This document shows, in pieces, positions 20,889 through 30,463 of a DNA stretch of 64,000 bases. The notes beneath the pieces were generated by a model, which worked only from the letters and a program-made list of their open reading frames with translations, did no database searches and was not told the DNA's origin. The stretch is from Bacillus paramycoides (GTDB lineage Bacteria > Bacillota > Bacilli > Bacillales > Bacillaceae_G), in NCBI RefSeq assembly GCF_001884235.1, contig NZ_MAOI01000134.1, positions 1-64,000 of the forward strand. The letters are read 5' to 3'. Made by a program: the position numbers and the translations under genes. The stretch's first letter is position 1. The number at the start of each line of letters is the position of its first letter.

Positions 20889-21689
20889 TTAGTCGATAAT
20901 ATTTTCTAAACCGTACACAAGATGATCAAGGTTCATTACTGTTTCAATTGATAGTTTTACCCCTGACATAAATGATGCACGATTGAATGAATCATGACGA
21001 ACTGTTAACATTTGTCCATCTCCGCCAAATAACACTTCTTGATGCGCAATAAGTCCTGGTAAACGTACGCTATGAATATGAATACCATCCACATTTGCAC
21101 CACGTGCACCTTCTAGTTGTTCGATTTCATTTGGATGACCTTGCTGCTTTGGCTCGCGGTTTTGACGAATTAATTCTACTGTTTTTACAGCAGTACCAGA
21201 TGGTGCATCTAACTTTTGATCGTGATGTAACTCAATCACTTCCACATCTTGGAAGTACTTCGCTGCCATTTGAGAGAATTTCATCATAAGTACTGCACCA
21301 ATCGCAAAGTTTGGAGCAATTATCGTTCCTACTTCTTTTTCTTTTGCAGTTTCCGTTAAATGTTTAAGCTCTTCTTCTGTAAATCCTGTCGTACCAATAA
21401 CAGAACGTAGTCCACGCTCAACTGCAAGTGTAACGTGTTGTTTCCCAACTTCTGGCGTTGTTAAATCTAACAACACATCTGCTTCCACTTCATCTAAACA
21501 AGTATGTAAATCTGCGTAAATCGGTGCATCTAACGCAGGCATTCCAGGCAAATCAGAGATTTTCTCCCCGCCATGTTTATAGTCAATTGCTGCTACTAAA
21601 TTGAAATGTTCTGTTCTTTCCATAAGAAGGACTGCTTCATGTCCCATACGTCCTCTTGGTCCGGCGATAATTACTTTAATTTCTTTCAT
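20889..21689 (-). CDS. dapB: 4-hydroxy-tetrahydrodipicolinate reductase DapB
   Basis: NAD(P)H reduction in the lysine, diaminopimelate and dipicolinate pathway, hence also wall and spore core. 266 residues. Rossmann [37 protein letters not shown], catalytic [20 protein letters not shown], and the C-terminal substrate domain. ATG at 21689 follows GGGAGAG and overlaps the ypjD stop by 4 bases. Confidence 0.96.
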   Translation of the reverse strand: MKEIKVIIAGPRGRMGHEAVLLMERTEHFNLVAAIDYKHGGEKISDLPGMPALDAPIYADLHTCLDEVEADVLLDLTTPEVGKQHVTLAVERGLRSVIGTTGFTEEELKHLTETAKEKEVGTIIAPNFAIGAVLMMKFSQMAAKYFQDVEVIELHHDQKLDAPSGTAVKTVELIRQNREPKQQGHPNEIEQLEGARGANVDGIHIHSVRLPGLIAHQEVLFGGDGQMLTVRHDSFNRASFMSGVKLSIETVMNLDHLVYGLENIID

Positions 21690-22030
21690 GCTTCTTTCTC
21701 TCCCTCATCAATACGTGTCCAGCGATCTTTATCACGTGTATTAAATTTATCCATTACAATGTTATGCGCTGTTTCTAAATCAATATTTAAACTATTTGCC
21801 ATACAAATCATAACAAATAATACATCTCCAAGCTCTTCTTCAATACTTCGTTCTTTCTCAGTCGTTTTCTTTGGTTTCTCACCATAATAATGATTAACCT
21901 CTCTTGCAAGCTCTCCCATTTCTTCAGTTAAACGGGCCACCATTGCAAGCGGACTAAAATAACCTTCTTTAAATTGACCAATATATGCATCTACTTCTTT
22001 CTGCATATCTTTCATCGTTTTTGTTTCCAT
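21686..22030 (-). CDS. ypjD: MazG-like nucleotide pyrophosphohydrolase YpjD
   Basis: 114-residue all-helical NTP pyrophosphohydrolase of the MazG family, probably house-cleaning of non-canonical nucleotides. Metal motif [14 protein letters not shown], then [19 protein letters not shown], and ending [12 protein letters not shown]. The ATG at 22030 ([10 protein letters not shown]) follows AGAGGTG. First gene of the operon to birA. A possible promoter is TTGTCA-17-TAACAT just upstream. Confidence 0.9.
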   Translation of the reverse strand: METKTMKDMQKEVDAYIGQFKEGYFSPLAMVARLTEEMGELAREVNHYYGEKPKKTTEKERSIEEELGDVLFVMICMANSLNIDLETAHNIVMDKFNTRDKDRWTRIDEGEKEA

Positions 22031-22087
22031 ACTATTCACCTCTAATCCTTCCTCTTTCATGTTAGCCAATTCATCGCGATTTGACAA

Positions 22088-22300
22088 ATATTATTCTCTC
22101 ATATCACTATTTACGACCCTTTTTTGGATAGACTATAATAAAGTGAAACTTCTTTTGCGTGCTTTTTCGCAAAAGATTAGCCCGAACCAATCGGCCTCTT
22201 ACGCCGTTTACTATTTTTACTAGCAGCTAGAAATAACTTATTATGTTTTACCGTTTAAGCGGAGCAATGCAAATCCATACATAATTAGGGGGATTTCTAT
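22088..22300 (+). promoter_or_regulatory. ypjC promoter region with long leader
   Basis: TATAAT at 22134-22139 with a weak TTTACG -35, giving a 155-base leader before ypjC. Inside is an 8-bp hairpin, CTTTTGCG/CGCAAAAG (22152-22175), without a T-run. No known riboswitch was recognised. Confidence 0.45.
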
Positions 22301-23182
22301 ATGACAGCAAACTTAAAGATTCGAAATATCATTTTCATTTTAATCGGTTCCGCTATTTTTTCTTTCGGTATTGTGAATATCAATATTGAAAATCACCTAG
22401 CAGAGGGTGGATTTACCGGCATTACGCTATTATTATATTTTCTATTTTCGCTGGACCCTTCTTATACAAACTTGATTTTAAATATCCCTATATTTTTCAT
22501 CGGTTGGAAGTTGCTCGGACGAACGACGTTTTTCTACACATTAATAGGTACATTTAGCGTGTCTTTATTCCTATGGATTTTCCAGCGCTACGAAGTACTC
22601 AACTTACATTTAAACTTGCAAAATGATATGACACTTGCTGCTTTATTCGCCGGGGCATTTATCGGTATCGGCCTTGGAATTATATTTAAATACGGCGGGA
22701 CTACTGGCGGTGTTGATATTATCGCAAGGCTAGCTCACAAATATGTTGGCTGGAGTATGGGAAAAACGATGTTTATGTTTGATGCAGTCGTTATTGTCGT
22801 CTCTATTCTTACATATTTATCATACCGTGAAGGTATGTATACGTTAGTTGCTGTTTTCATCGGGGCTAAGGTCATTGATTTTATGCAAGAAGGAGCCTAT
22901 GCAGCAAAAGGAGCAACTATTATTTCTGATAAGAACGATGAAATTGCTGCAAAAATTTTATCAGAAATGGAGCGCGGAGCAACCTTTTTAAAAGCTGTTG
23001 GATCCTATACAAAAGTTGAACGAAATGTACTATATTGTGTTGTAGCTAAAAATGAAATCGTGAAATTAAAAAATATCATTACTTCTGTAGACCCTCACGC
23101 GTTTGTTGCTGTAAGCGATGTACACGATGTCGTCGGCGAAGGATTTACATTAGATGAAAATAAAAACCCGTTACATAATTAA
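22301..23182 (+). CDS. ypjC: YitT-family membrane protein YpjC
   Basis: 293 residues. Five to six membrane segments in the first 190 residues (IIFILIGSAIFSFGIVNI; FTGITLLLYFLFSL; FIGIGLGIIFKYGGTTGG; VVIVVSILTYLS; LVAVFIGAKVIDF), then a cytoplasmic DUF2179 domain (AAKGATIISDKNDEIAAKI; DVVGEGFTLDENK). Transport or sensing role unknown. Plus-strand, with a long leader and a clear terminator. ATG at 22301 follows TAGGGGG. Confidence 0.88.
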   Translation: MTANLKIRNIIFILIGSAIFSFGIVNINIENHLAEGGFTGITLLLYFLFSLDPSYTNLILNIPIFFIGWKLLGRTTFFYTLIGTFSVSLFLWIFQRYEVLNLHLNLQNDMTLAALFAGAFIGIGLGIIFKYGGTTGGVDIIARLAHKYVGWSMGKTMFMFDAVVIVVSILTYLSYREGMYTLVAVFIGAKVIDFMQEGAYAAKGATIISDKNDEIAAKILSEMERGATFLKAVGSYTKVERNVLYCVVAKNEIVKLKNIITSVDPHAFVAVSDVHDVVGEGFTLDENKNPLHN

Positions 23183-23186
23183 ACAT

Positions 23187-23220
23187 AACTAGAAAAGCCA
23201 CATGGCTTTTCTAGTTTTTT
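23187..23220. terminator. Bidirectional terminator ypjC/udg
   Basis: 13-bp stem AACTAGAAAAGCC/GGCTTTTCTAGTT, loop ACAT, T-run on the plus strand. The udg stop codon lies in the stem. Confidence 0.88.
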
Positions 23221-23864
23221 ATTGCTATATATTGCTTCAGCTTCTCTAAATCCTCATAAATTAACTCCAATAAACTACGATTATAAAAAATTGAAGCCGG
23301 ATGAAAGGTAGGAAAAATTTTATATTCTTTTTCAGTCCATATAAACCCTGCATGATCTATATCTTTTAGTTTTTGAATCGGCTGCTTTAATAGTTGCCCA
23401 TGAATATCCGTAATCTTTTTATTCTTTCCGGCTAAACGTTTTAACGCAACATTACCAAGTGTAACGATAACTGGCGGATCCATATGTGCCAATTCAAAAT
23501 CTAACAACGGAGCGTGTGCAAGTATTTCGCCTTGATTCGGTGTTCTATTATACTTTTTCTGTATTAATTCGCCATTTCGCTCTCTTTTCTCGCGCCACTT
23601 AAACGGTCTACTTCGAACCGCACTCGTAATGTACACTTCTTCCCTTTTGATGTGAATACGTTCTAAAAACTCCATTAAATGTTTTCCGGCTTTTCCGCTA
23701 AACGGTATGCCATTATAAATTTCTGTTTCACCAGGTGCTTCTCCAACAATTATTAATTTCGGGTTTTCAGGGCCTTGTCCACTTAAAAAACCTTCTAATT
23801 GATACGAAACGCTACGCTCCTTCACTTGTTTTACTAAATGATCTGGATATATTATTTCTGTCAC
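23211..23864 (-). CDS. Family 4/5-like uracil-DNA glycosylase without cysteines
   Basis: 217-residue member of the UDG superfamily that removes uracil from DNA. Motif 1 GEAPGETEIYNGIPFSGKAG (41-60), motif 2 TFHPASIFYNRS with H188. Family 4 enzymes normally hold a 4Fe-4S cluster by four cysteines; I find no cysteine anywhere in this protein. It keeps the fold motifs but cannot have that cluster. GTG start at 23864. Convergent with ypjC. Confidence 0.85.
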   Translation of the reverse strand: MTEIIYPDHLVKQVKERSVSYQLEGFLSGQGPENPKLIIVGEAPGETEIYNGIPFSGKAGKHLMEFLERIHIKREEVYITSAVRSRPFKWREKRERNGELIQKKYNRTPNQGEILAHAPLLDFELAHMDPPVIVTLGNVALKRLAGKNKKITDIHGQLLKQPIQKLKDIDHAGFIWTEKEYKIFPTFHPASIFYNRSLLELIYEDLEKLKQYIAIKN

Positions 23865-23970
23865 CTTCTTTCACCACTACACACTTATATTTATTATTAC
23901 TAGTTCTAGACCTCTCATTATCTCTATTATTTCCATTTATAGCGTATTATAAGATTCAATCCACAAAACA

Positions 23971-23999
23971 AAAAAAGACTATCAAAATTGATAGTCTTT
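23971..23999 (-). terminator. Terminator of the YugP-like gene
   Basis: 12-bp stem AAAGACTATCAA/TTGATAGTCTTT with a short loop, and a T-run on the minus strand. The gene's stop lies in the stem. Confidence 0.83.
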
Positions 24000-24681
24000 A
24001 ATCGTCGCTACGCTGCATACCAGTATAAATTAATACGAGACGTAATAATTCAAATACTGCCACAGCAGCTGCCGCTACATATGTTAATGCTGCCGCATTT
24101 AATACTTTACGAGCTTGACCGTATTCATCTGTCGATACGATACCTAGTGCTTCAATTTGTTGCATTGCGCGTTTTGATGCATCAAACTCAACTGGTAATG
24201 TAACAAGTTGGAAAATCACACCTGCTGCCATTAAAATAATTCCTAGTAACAATAAACCAGACATTTGTGCAAATACACCGATTAGGACGAAAATCCAAGA
24301 CATATTTGAACCAAAATTAGCAACTGGCACTAACGAATGGCGTACACGCATGAAGTTATAATCTTTCGCATCTTGAATTGCGTGTCCTACTTCGTGTGCT
24401 GCTACTGCTGTACCAGCAACTGAATGTCCATAATAGTTATCTGTTGATAATCGAACTGTCTTTGCAGTTGGATCGTAATGATCTGATAAATGACCTGGCG
24501 TTTCTTCTACAGCTACATTATACAATCCATTTTCATCTAAAATTTTCCGAGCCACTTCCGCTCCTGTCATACCTGATGTTGAATAAACTTGTGAATACTT
24601 GCTATAGGCACTACGTACTTTTGACTGTGCATACAACGGTATGATCAAAATGATCGCGAAGTAAATTAAATAAAACATCAT
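23998..24681 (-). CDS. YugP-family membrane zinc metallopeptidase
   Basis: 227 residues. N-terminal membrane segment (MMFYLIYFAIILIIPLY), zinc motif HEVGH (96-100) in TAVAAHEVGHAIQDAKDY, further membrane segments (FGSNMSWIFVLIGVFAQM; LLLLGIILMAAGVIFQLV), and a C-terminal one (ALTYVAAAAVAVFELLRL). Belongs to the Zn-dependent peptidase family of YugP (DUF2265); substrates unknown. ATG at 24681 follows GGAGGTTT. Lone gene upstream of udg. Confidence 0.87.
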   Translation of the reverse strand: MMFYLIYFAIILIIPLYAQSKVRSAYSKYSQVYSTSGMTGAEVARKILDENGLYNVAVEETPGHLSDHYDPTAKTVRLSTDNYYGHSVAGTAVAAHEVGHAIQDAKDYNFMRVRHSLVPVANFGSNMSWIFVLIGVFAQMSGLLLLGIILMAAGVIFQLVTLPVEFDASKRAMQQIEALGIVSTDEYGQARKVLNAAALTYVAAAAVAVFELLRLVLIYTGMQRSDD

Positions 24682-24783
24682 AAACCTCCATTGAAGTTTT
24701 AATTATAGTACTTCTCATTCTATTTTTTTCTTCCATCATTGTCAATAAATAAACCTTACAATCCGCATCTTTATTTATACGCA

Positions 24784-25575
24784 TTATCTATTTTTAGAAT
24801 GCAAGTTACTTTTCCGCTTCTCTCTTTCCCCTTTATATTTTCTCCATCCAACATACGTTAAAGTAAATAGAATAAGTCCCCCAGTAATTGTCATAAACCA
24901 AATGAGAGAGGGAGCAATCTCATCTTTTTTTACTGTATGAAATATTTTTTGCAAATCACCTTTAATAATTCCTAGTTGCATTTGTCCACCTTTCGTTTTT
25001 AACATAACGTTACGAAATTCATCCAAATAAGATAAATGCGCGTTTACCCGCTGCGCTTCGTTTTCTGGCAGGGCAATCATTAAACTCGGATAAATAATAT
25101 TAAATTCATTTAAAAATGTATTTAGCGTCTGTTGGAACTGTCCATCATCCTCTTTTTTCATCGCTTTTTCCACTTGAGAAAAAGCATCCATTATCTTTCT
25201 TTCTCTTTCCATCCAAAGCGGCTGATATTTCGATACATGTGCATCAACAGCGAGTTGTAGTGCTAACATATTATCAACTTTGATCTGCTTTCCTACAACA
25301 TTTTCCTCCGAGAGAGATTGAATCGCCTTGTCATACGCTAAGGAGATTACTCTAAATTGATCTGGGTTTATTGGTTTACTTTTTTCATTTCCCTTTAATA
25401 CAAACTGTTCCGAAAAACGTTTCAATACTTGTATTGCTTTTTCATCTTCATTCCGCTTAACTAACTGCAAAGAATCATCTAACAATCCAGTTAGTTCACT
25501 CCACTCCTCAGCATATATCCGTACTGGAAACATTAAAATTAGAAATGCTATCAGTCCAATTAATGTTCTCTTCAT
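24784..25575 (-). CDS. ypjB: Sporulation protein YpjB
   Basis: 263 residues. Signal peptide (MKRTLIGLIAFLILMFPVRI), extracytoplasmic helical domain, and a C-terminal membrane segment (LIWFMTITGGLILFTLTYVG) with a basic cytoplasmic tail. YpjB is known as a sporulation protein of bacilli; exact role unclear. Start ATG at 25575 follows GGGGGGACC. Between a YugP-like gene and lit. Confidence 0.85.
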   Translation of the reverse strand: MKRTLIGLIAFLILMFPVRIYAEEWSELTGLLDDSLQLVKRNEDEKAIQVLKRFSEQFVLKGNEKSKPINPDQFRVISLAYDKAIQSLSEENVVGKQIKVDNMLALQLAVDAHVSKYQPLWMERERKIMDAFSQVEKAMKKEDDGQFQQTLNTFLNEFNIIYPSLMIALPENEAQRVNAHLSYLDEFRNVMLKTKGGQMQLGIIKGDLQKIFHTVKKDEIAPSLIWFMTITGGLILFTLTYVGWRKYKGEREKRKSNLHSKNR

Positions 25576-25672
25576 CCCGGTCCCCCCTATAACTACTAGT
25601 ACAAAATATGTAGAGTTGGACAAGAATAGAACAGAACAAAACCGAAAAATATATTATCTCTATGGAAACAAA

Positions 25673-25700
25673 AAAAATTCTCTTTACACAGAGAATTTTT
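25673..25700 (-). terminator. Terminator after lit
   Basis: 10-bp stem AAAAATTCTC/GAGAATTTTT with loop TTTACACA. The lit stop codon is in the loop. Confidence 0.75.
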
Positions 25701-26370
25701 CCTTTGAAACCTTTTTTTTTCTCACTAAATATTTATATATACCATAAAAAAGTATACTACCACATAAAATGAATATTAAAATAGCACATGCAGCATGCAT
25801 AAAGAATTCTTCTGGTAGCATTAAAATAATCGGATCTGTTTCAATATCAAACATCCAATAATCATTGCTAAATAAAAGCTTATGAAATAATACGAAACTC
25901 TTTTCAAAATTAATGGCAATTGGTAACGTAAGAGCTATCGGAAAAATAATTGTAAGAATCGATCCGTGAAGTAAAAACTTTTCTTTTTTCTTTTTTAATA
26001 AATACGCTCCTCCTAATACAGCAATTACAATCGTTCCATACATTATATATTGAATCTTCACTAAAATGTTTTTAACATCTACAAAATGAATTCGGCCATT
26101 TGTAGACATATCTAATGTCGGCAATTGTAATGCCCCTTCATAAAACGGAGATAAATATGTAATAAGCACATCATAGTTTCTCTTAATTTCATCCTTTGTC
26201 ATATCCGCTAAATCTGGAATGTTTAAAAAATCAATTTCAAAATAATATAGCCACTTTCCATATACCACTGCCATTGTCGCGAGAGCGAAAATAGAAAATG
26301 CTATGCTATATGAAACAACTAAAGTGATCATCCGATCCAATATTTTTATACCAATCTTATTTTCCTTCAT
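25684..26370 (-). CDS. lit: Lit-type lipoprotein intramolecular transacylase (TIGR01906/DUF1461)
   Basis: 228-residue membrane protein with four predicted spans (about 15-38, 108-125, 138-154, 194-212). Family pattern: IHFVDVKNIL (H95) in the extracytoplasmic loop and FVLFHKLLFSNDYWMFD (H163), then IILMLPEEFF. These two His are the likely catalytic residues. Proteins of this family move an acyl chain within lipoproteins to give the lyso-form found in B. cereus and Enterococcus. Assignment is by family memory. ATG at 26370 follows AGGGGGAA. No B. subtilis counterpart between ypjA and ypjB. Confidence 0.78.
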   Translation of the reverse strand: MKENKIGIKILDRMITLVVSYSIAFSIFALATMAVVYGKWLYYFEIDFLNIPDLADMTKDEIKRNYDVLITYLSPFYEGALQLPTLDMSTNGRIHFVDVKNILVKIQYIMYGTIVIAVLGGAYLLKKKKEKFLLHGSILTIIFPIALTLPIAINFEKSFVLFHKLLFSNDYWMFDIETDPIILMLPEEFFMHAACAILIFILCGSILFYGIYKYLVRKKKVSKEKFSV

Positions 26371-26392
26371 TTTTTCCCCCTAGATTTTAACA

Positions 26393-26965
26393 TCATAAAG
26401 AAAACTGTTTTCGATGCTCACGTAAGCAATAATAATATGTAATACATAGTACAGCAATACTTAACCAAAACGTAAAATAGCCTATCTCCTCTACAAACAA
26501 ATGCATAATTCCATATCTCGGCATTTGCCAAAATAAATAATCGATTGCATCATTATGTAACGTCCATATCCCAGCTACAACGAAATGCCATTTTTTTATC
26601 CGATAAAACGGAGCGTATAGTACTCCCTGCACAGCCATTGCAAAATGAGAAAGCATTAACATGTAGCCCATAATACCAATAGGACCTTTTACATAAATCA
26701 TAATTCCATTTACAACAACAGCCCATATGCCATATTTTATTAAAGAAACAATCGCCAACGCCTCTATTAATCCCCAGTTTTTATTTTTCAAAAAGGCAAT
26801 TAAAACAAATACAAAAAAGAGACTTGCCATCGGGCTATCTGGCACAAACGGCCAAAATATTAGAGACGTTTCTTTTAATTGATTTCCATACCATATAAAC
26901 CCGTAAATTGTGCCTAATATGTTAACAATCAATAAAAATAATAACACTGAGCGCTGTCTTAACAT
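26393..26965 (-). CDS. ypjA: Membrane protein YpjA (DUF1405)
   Basis: About 190 residues, five to six membrane segments (VLLFLLIVNILGTIYGFIWY; LFFVFVLIAFL; EALAIVSLIKYGIWAVVVN; AMAVQGVLYAPFY; FTFWLSIAVLCITYYYC), matching B. subtilis YpjA. DUF1405, function unknown. I give the ATG at 26965 (MLRQRSVLL). Earlier in-frame TTG codons at 26983 and 27010 are possible; no start has a well-placed ribosome binding site. Lies just downstream of qcrC. Confidence 0.8.
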   Translation of the reverse strand: MLRQRSVLLFLLIVNILGTIYGFIWYGNQLKETSLIFWPFVPDSPMASLFFVFVLIAFLKNKNWGLIEALAIVSLIKYGIWAVVVNGIMIYVKGPIGIMGYMLMLSHFAMAVQGVLYAPFYRIKKWHFVVAGIWTLHNDAIDYLFWQMPRYGIMHLFVEEIGYFTFWLSIAVLCITYYYCLREHRKQFSL

Positions 26966-27065
26966 TGCATACACGTAAACCAATCTGTATGTCCAACACC
27001 TTTCAAGCAAAGTAATTCATTCACTAAATCCTACTCTATTATAACAAACTTCCTCTAACTAAATA

Positions 27066-27100
27066 GAAAAGCTGACTACAAAATTTGCAGTCAGCTTTTC
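27066..27100 (-). terminator. Terminator after qcrC
   Basis: 12-bp stem GAAAAGCTGACT/AGTCAGCTTTTC, T-rich on the minus side. Ends the qcr operon just past the qcrC stop. Confidence 0.85.
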
Positions 27101-27102
27101 TA

Positions 27103-27870
27103 TTATTTTTTATTATATTTTGCAACGAATTCCGAAAGCTTTTTCACCTCTTCATCCGTTCCTTTAAATACACCTTTAGGCATTGCGCCTTTACCATCTT
27201 TCGCAATTTTAGCGATTTCTTCTGGTTTTAAAGTTAAGTTTTGTAGAGCTGGTGCTGCTGCACCACCTTGTAAATTGTCACCATGACATGTTAAACAAGT
27301 ATTTTTTTGCATTAATTTGTAGCCGTCATCATTTTTATCAACTTGTGTTGTTTTTACAATTGCACCTTGTTTTTTAGCAGCTTCCCAGTCGTGGTGTGCT
27401 ACAGATTCCCAAGTTAAAAAGATAATCGATGCAATTGCTAAAAGCATAAATCCAGTTGCTACAGGACGCTTCAATGGGCGTCTTTCTGGACCTCGATCAA
27501 GAAATGGAGCTAACAGTAATGCTCCAAACGCAATCCCTGGCATAATAAATGCTCCAATTACAGTAAATGAACCTGAAGCATAAGAATACTTTAATAACTG
27601 ATACAAGAATAAGAAATACCAATCTGGAAGTGGTATATATCCTGCATCTGTTGGATCCGCCATTCTCTCAAGCGGTGACGGATGTGCCACTGTTAAACAT
27701 AAATAACCGATTAAAAAAACTGCACCAACCATCCATTCTTTTAACAAGAAATTCGGCCAAAATGCTTCTGTTTTTCCTGGGTATTCAGAATAGTCTTTTG
27801 GAATATTTGGTTTCCGAGCTACTGGTACCCGAGAATCTCCTACAAACTTCATCCCTTTGCCGCGATGCAT
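27103..27870 (-). CDS. qcrC: Menaquinol:cytochrome c reductase, cytochrome c1/subunit IV fusion QcrC
   Basis: 255 residues, same length as in B. subtilis. N-terminal subunit IV part with three membrane segments (WMVGAVFLIGYLCLT; VIGAFIMPGIAFGALLL; GFMLLAIASIIFLT), then a cytochrome c domain with haem site C192-L-T-C195-H196 and axial Met in AMPKGVF. The N-terminus MHRGKGMKFVGDSR is nearly identical to B. subtilis. Third gene of qcrABC. Confidence 0.96.
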   Translation of the reverse strand: MHRGKGMKFVGDSRVPVARKPNIPKDYSEYPGKTEAFWPNFLLKEWMVGAVFLIGYLCLTVAHPSPLERMADPTDAGYIPLPDWYFLFLYQLLKYSYASGSFTVIGAFIMPGIAFGALLLAPFLDRGPERRPLKRPVATGFMLLAIASIIFLTWESVAHHDWEAAKKQGAIVKTTQVDKNDDGYKLMQKNTCLTCHGDNLQGGAAAPALQNLTLKPEEIAKIAKDGKGAMPKGVFKGTDEEVKKLSEFVAKYNKK

Positions 27871-27913
27871 AATCTCCCTCCTTTAGTTCTTTCCCCTTTA
27901 ATTTAGCAATCTC

Positions 27914-28588
27914 TTATAGCGGACCGGAAATACCTTGTTTGCGAATCATGATGAAGTGGAAGGCCATTAAACCTAGAAGTGCTGCTGGTAAGAAGAAGAC
28001 GTGAATAGCAAAGAAGCGAGTTAATGTTTGAGCGCCAACAATTTCGGAATGACCAGCGAGTAATGTTTTAATATAAGGACCAATGAGCGGCGTTTGCTCT
28101 GCAATTTGAATCCCTACTTTCGTAGCAAATAACGCTTTCATATCCCACGGTAATAAATATCCGGTAAAGCCAAGACCTAACATAACAAAGAAAATAAGAA
28201 CACCAACAATCCAGTTTAACTCACGAGGCTTTTTATACGCACCTTGGAAGAAAACTCTGAGTGTATGTAAAAACATCATTACAATTACGAGACTCGCACC
28301 CCAGTGGTGCATACCACGAACAATTTGCCCGTAAGCAACTTCATTTTGTAAATAGTAAACCGATTCCCAAGCATTTTTAATATCCGGCACATAATACATC
28401 GTCAAAAACATTCCAGATAAAATTTGAATTACAGTAACGAAAAAGGTAAGTCCTCCAAAGCAATAGACGAATGCAGAAAAGTGATGTGCCGGGTTTACAT
28501 GTTCAGGTACTTCATGATCAGCGATATCGCGCCATATTGGTGTAATATCTAATCGTTCATCTACCCAATCATAAATTTTATTTAGCAT
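27914..28588 (-). CDS. qcrB: Cytochrome b subunit QcrB
   Basis: 224-residue cytochrome b (b6-type, split from subunit IV), four membrane helices carrying haem histidines (HHFSAFVYCFGGLTFFVT; RGMHHWGASLVIVMMFLHTL; ARFF-type TRFFAIHVFFLPAALLGLMA). Oxidises menaquinol. It is directly after qcrA, one base apart, and 43 bases before qcrC. Confidence 0.96.
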   Translation of the reverse strand: MLNKIYDWVDERLDITPIWRDIADHEVPEHVNPAHHFSAFVYCFGGLTFFVTVIQILSGMFLTMYYVPDIKNAWESVYYLQNEVAYGQIVRGMHHWGASLVIVMMFLHTLRVFFQGAYKKPRELNWIVGVLIFFVMLGLGFTGYLLPWDMKALFATKVGIQIAEQTPLIGPYIKTLLAGHSEIVGAQTLTRFFAIHVFFLPAALLGLMAFHFIMIRKQGISGPL

Positions 28589-29101
28589 CTACTTTCCACC
28601 CCCTCTTGGCTTCGCTTTTCCTAAATACAGCGTTCCATCTTTCACTTTAGACTCGTACACATCAAGCGGAGCAAGGGGCGGTGTGCCTTTAATGTTAATC
28701 CCATCTTTTGTATAACGGCCCCCATGACACGGGCAAAAGAATTGATTCGGATGTGCTTTGTCCGAATTCCAGTTAACTGTACATCCTAAATGTTTACATA
28801 CTGGAGAGAACGCAACAATGTCTCCGCTTTCATCTTTATGAACCCAAGCTGATTTTGGTTCTTCAGACTTGTACCAACCATCAACCTGCTTCACCTTAAA
28901 GTCGAAACGCTTCGGCTCTGTTGTAATATCCTTTACTTGTGCAACAGCAACCATCTCCGTTCCTGCTTCTTTTCTTAACACCGGATCAAGCGCAAATCGC
29001 GTCATCGGCATTAAAATACCCGCTGCCATAAAGCCTCCTACCCCTGTAAGTGTGTAATTTAAAAACTGTCTTCTTGACACACGATGTTCTTTCTCGCTCA
29101 C
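28589..29101 (-). CDS. qcrA: Rieske iron-sulphur subunit QcrA
   Basis: 170 residues. N-terminal Arg-rich signal/anchor (RVSRRQFLNYTLTGVGGFMA), compatible with Tat export. Rieske cluster ligands: C102-K-H104-L-G-C107 and C123-P-C125-H126. Accepts electrons from menaquinol. Starts with GTG at 29101 after GGGGGGAAA. First gene of qcrABC, behind a near-consensus sigma-A promoter. Confidence 0.96.
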   Translation of the reverse strand: MSEKEHRVSRRQFLNYTLTGVGGFMAAGILMPMTRFALDPVLRKEAGTEMVAVAQVKDITTEPKRFDFKVKQVDGWYKSEEPKSAWVHKDESGDIVAFSPVCKHLGCTVNWNSDKAHPNQFFCPCHGGRYTKDGINIKGTPPLAPLDVYESKVKDGTLYLGKAKPRGGGK

Positions 29102-29175
29102 GAAAATTTCCCCCCTCTATCAGAAATTGTCCCCTCGTGAAAAATAATATAAAAAATAAAAACTAGGACACTATC

Positions 29176-29204
29176 ATGATATAATACCCTCATGCACAGG
29201 TCAA
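29176..29204 (-). promoter_or_regulatory. Sigma-A promoter of qcrABC
   Basis: TTGACC (29204-29199 on the minus strand), 17-base spacer, TATCAT (29181-29176): five of six matches in each box. The leader to qcrA is about 70 bases. Confidence 0.75.
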
Positions 29205-29244
29205 TATCATACTACTCATAATAATAAGAACTTTCTGTTTATTA

Positions 29245-29700
29245 TCACTTTCCCCATTTTTCTTCTAACATTACCATTATATTTTTTATATGAGCGTGAA
29301 TGACTTCTCTCTTCGCTTGATCACTAAATTGTTCTAACGCCAATGAGGGAAACCAAAATAAATCCCCTTGTAACTCTTGCATATCTTCTTTCCATGAAAA
29401 ATCACTTGTCACATAGGCAATATGCTTAAAACCTTGCCTTTGCAAATGGTCTGTCCATTCTTGCAAACGGTCTTTTTCATTCTTTTGGCTTTCTACTAAA
29501 TACGTAAATGCGGGTAGTAAAAGAACTCTTCCTTTATATTCCCTTTCCAACTCCATACTCAAAGCCTCAATAAACTCACCTTGTTCTACAACCATTTTCA
29601 TTTCTTTTGCTGCCGAAATTGACACAAGTGGTATAATCCCTGTATCTACATACTCCCTTGCTTGCTCAAACTGTTCCACATCTTTTACAATCCATTTCAC
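29245..29700 (-). CDS. ypiF: YpiF family protein (DUF2487)
   Basis: 151-residue soluble protein of the YpiF/DUF2487 family; function unknown. Opening VKWIVKDVEQFEQAREYVDT and ISAAKEMKMVVEQGEFIEA match the family. GTG at 29700 is placed after GGAGGGGAGAAAA; an upstream GTG at 29718 overlaps that site. Lies between qcrA and ypiB, as in B. subtilis. Confidence 0.85.
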   Translation of the reverse strand: MKWIVKDVEQFEQAREYVDTGIIPLVSISAAKEMKMVVEQGEFIEALSMELEREYKGRVLLLPAFTYLVESQKNEKDRLQEWTDHLQRQGFKHIAYVTSDFSWKEDMQELQGDLFWFPSLALEQFSDQAKREVIHAHIKNIMVMLEEKWGK

Positions 29701-29778
29701 TTTTCTCCCCTCCTCCACTTAAAATAACAGAACTTTCACTTTATATATATTAAACCATACTAAAAGAGGTAAAAAAAG

Positions 29779-29806
29779 AAAAACTACCTAATAATAGGTA
29801 GTTTTT
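29779..29806 (-). terminator. Terminator between ypiB and ypiF
   Basis: 12-bp stem AAAAACTACCTA/TAGGTAGTTTTT, loop ATAA. Confidence 0.82.
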
Positions 29807-29853
29807 CTTAAAAGAATCTGAAATTTGTAAAAATTGTATAATCCAAATAAATT

Positions 29854-30447
<594 letters not shown>

Positions 30448-30463
30448 TCAGTTTCCTTCCAAC

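Noticed and set aside
22088-22300. Known riboswitch upstream of ypjC
   Set aside because: I found one simple hairpin only; no signature of guanidine, TPP, SAM, purine or preQ1 aptamers.
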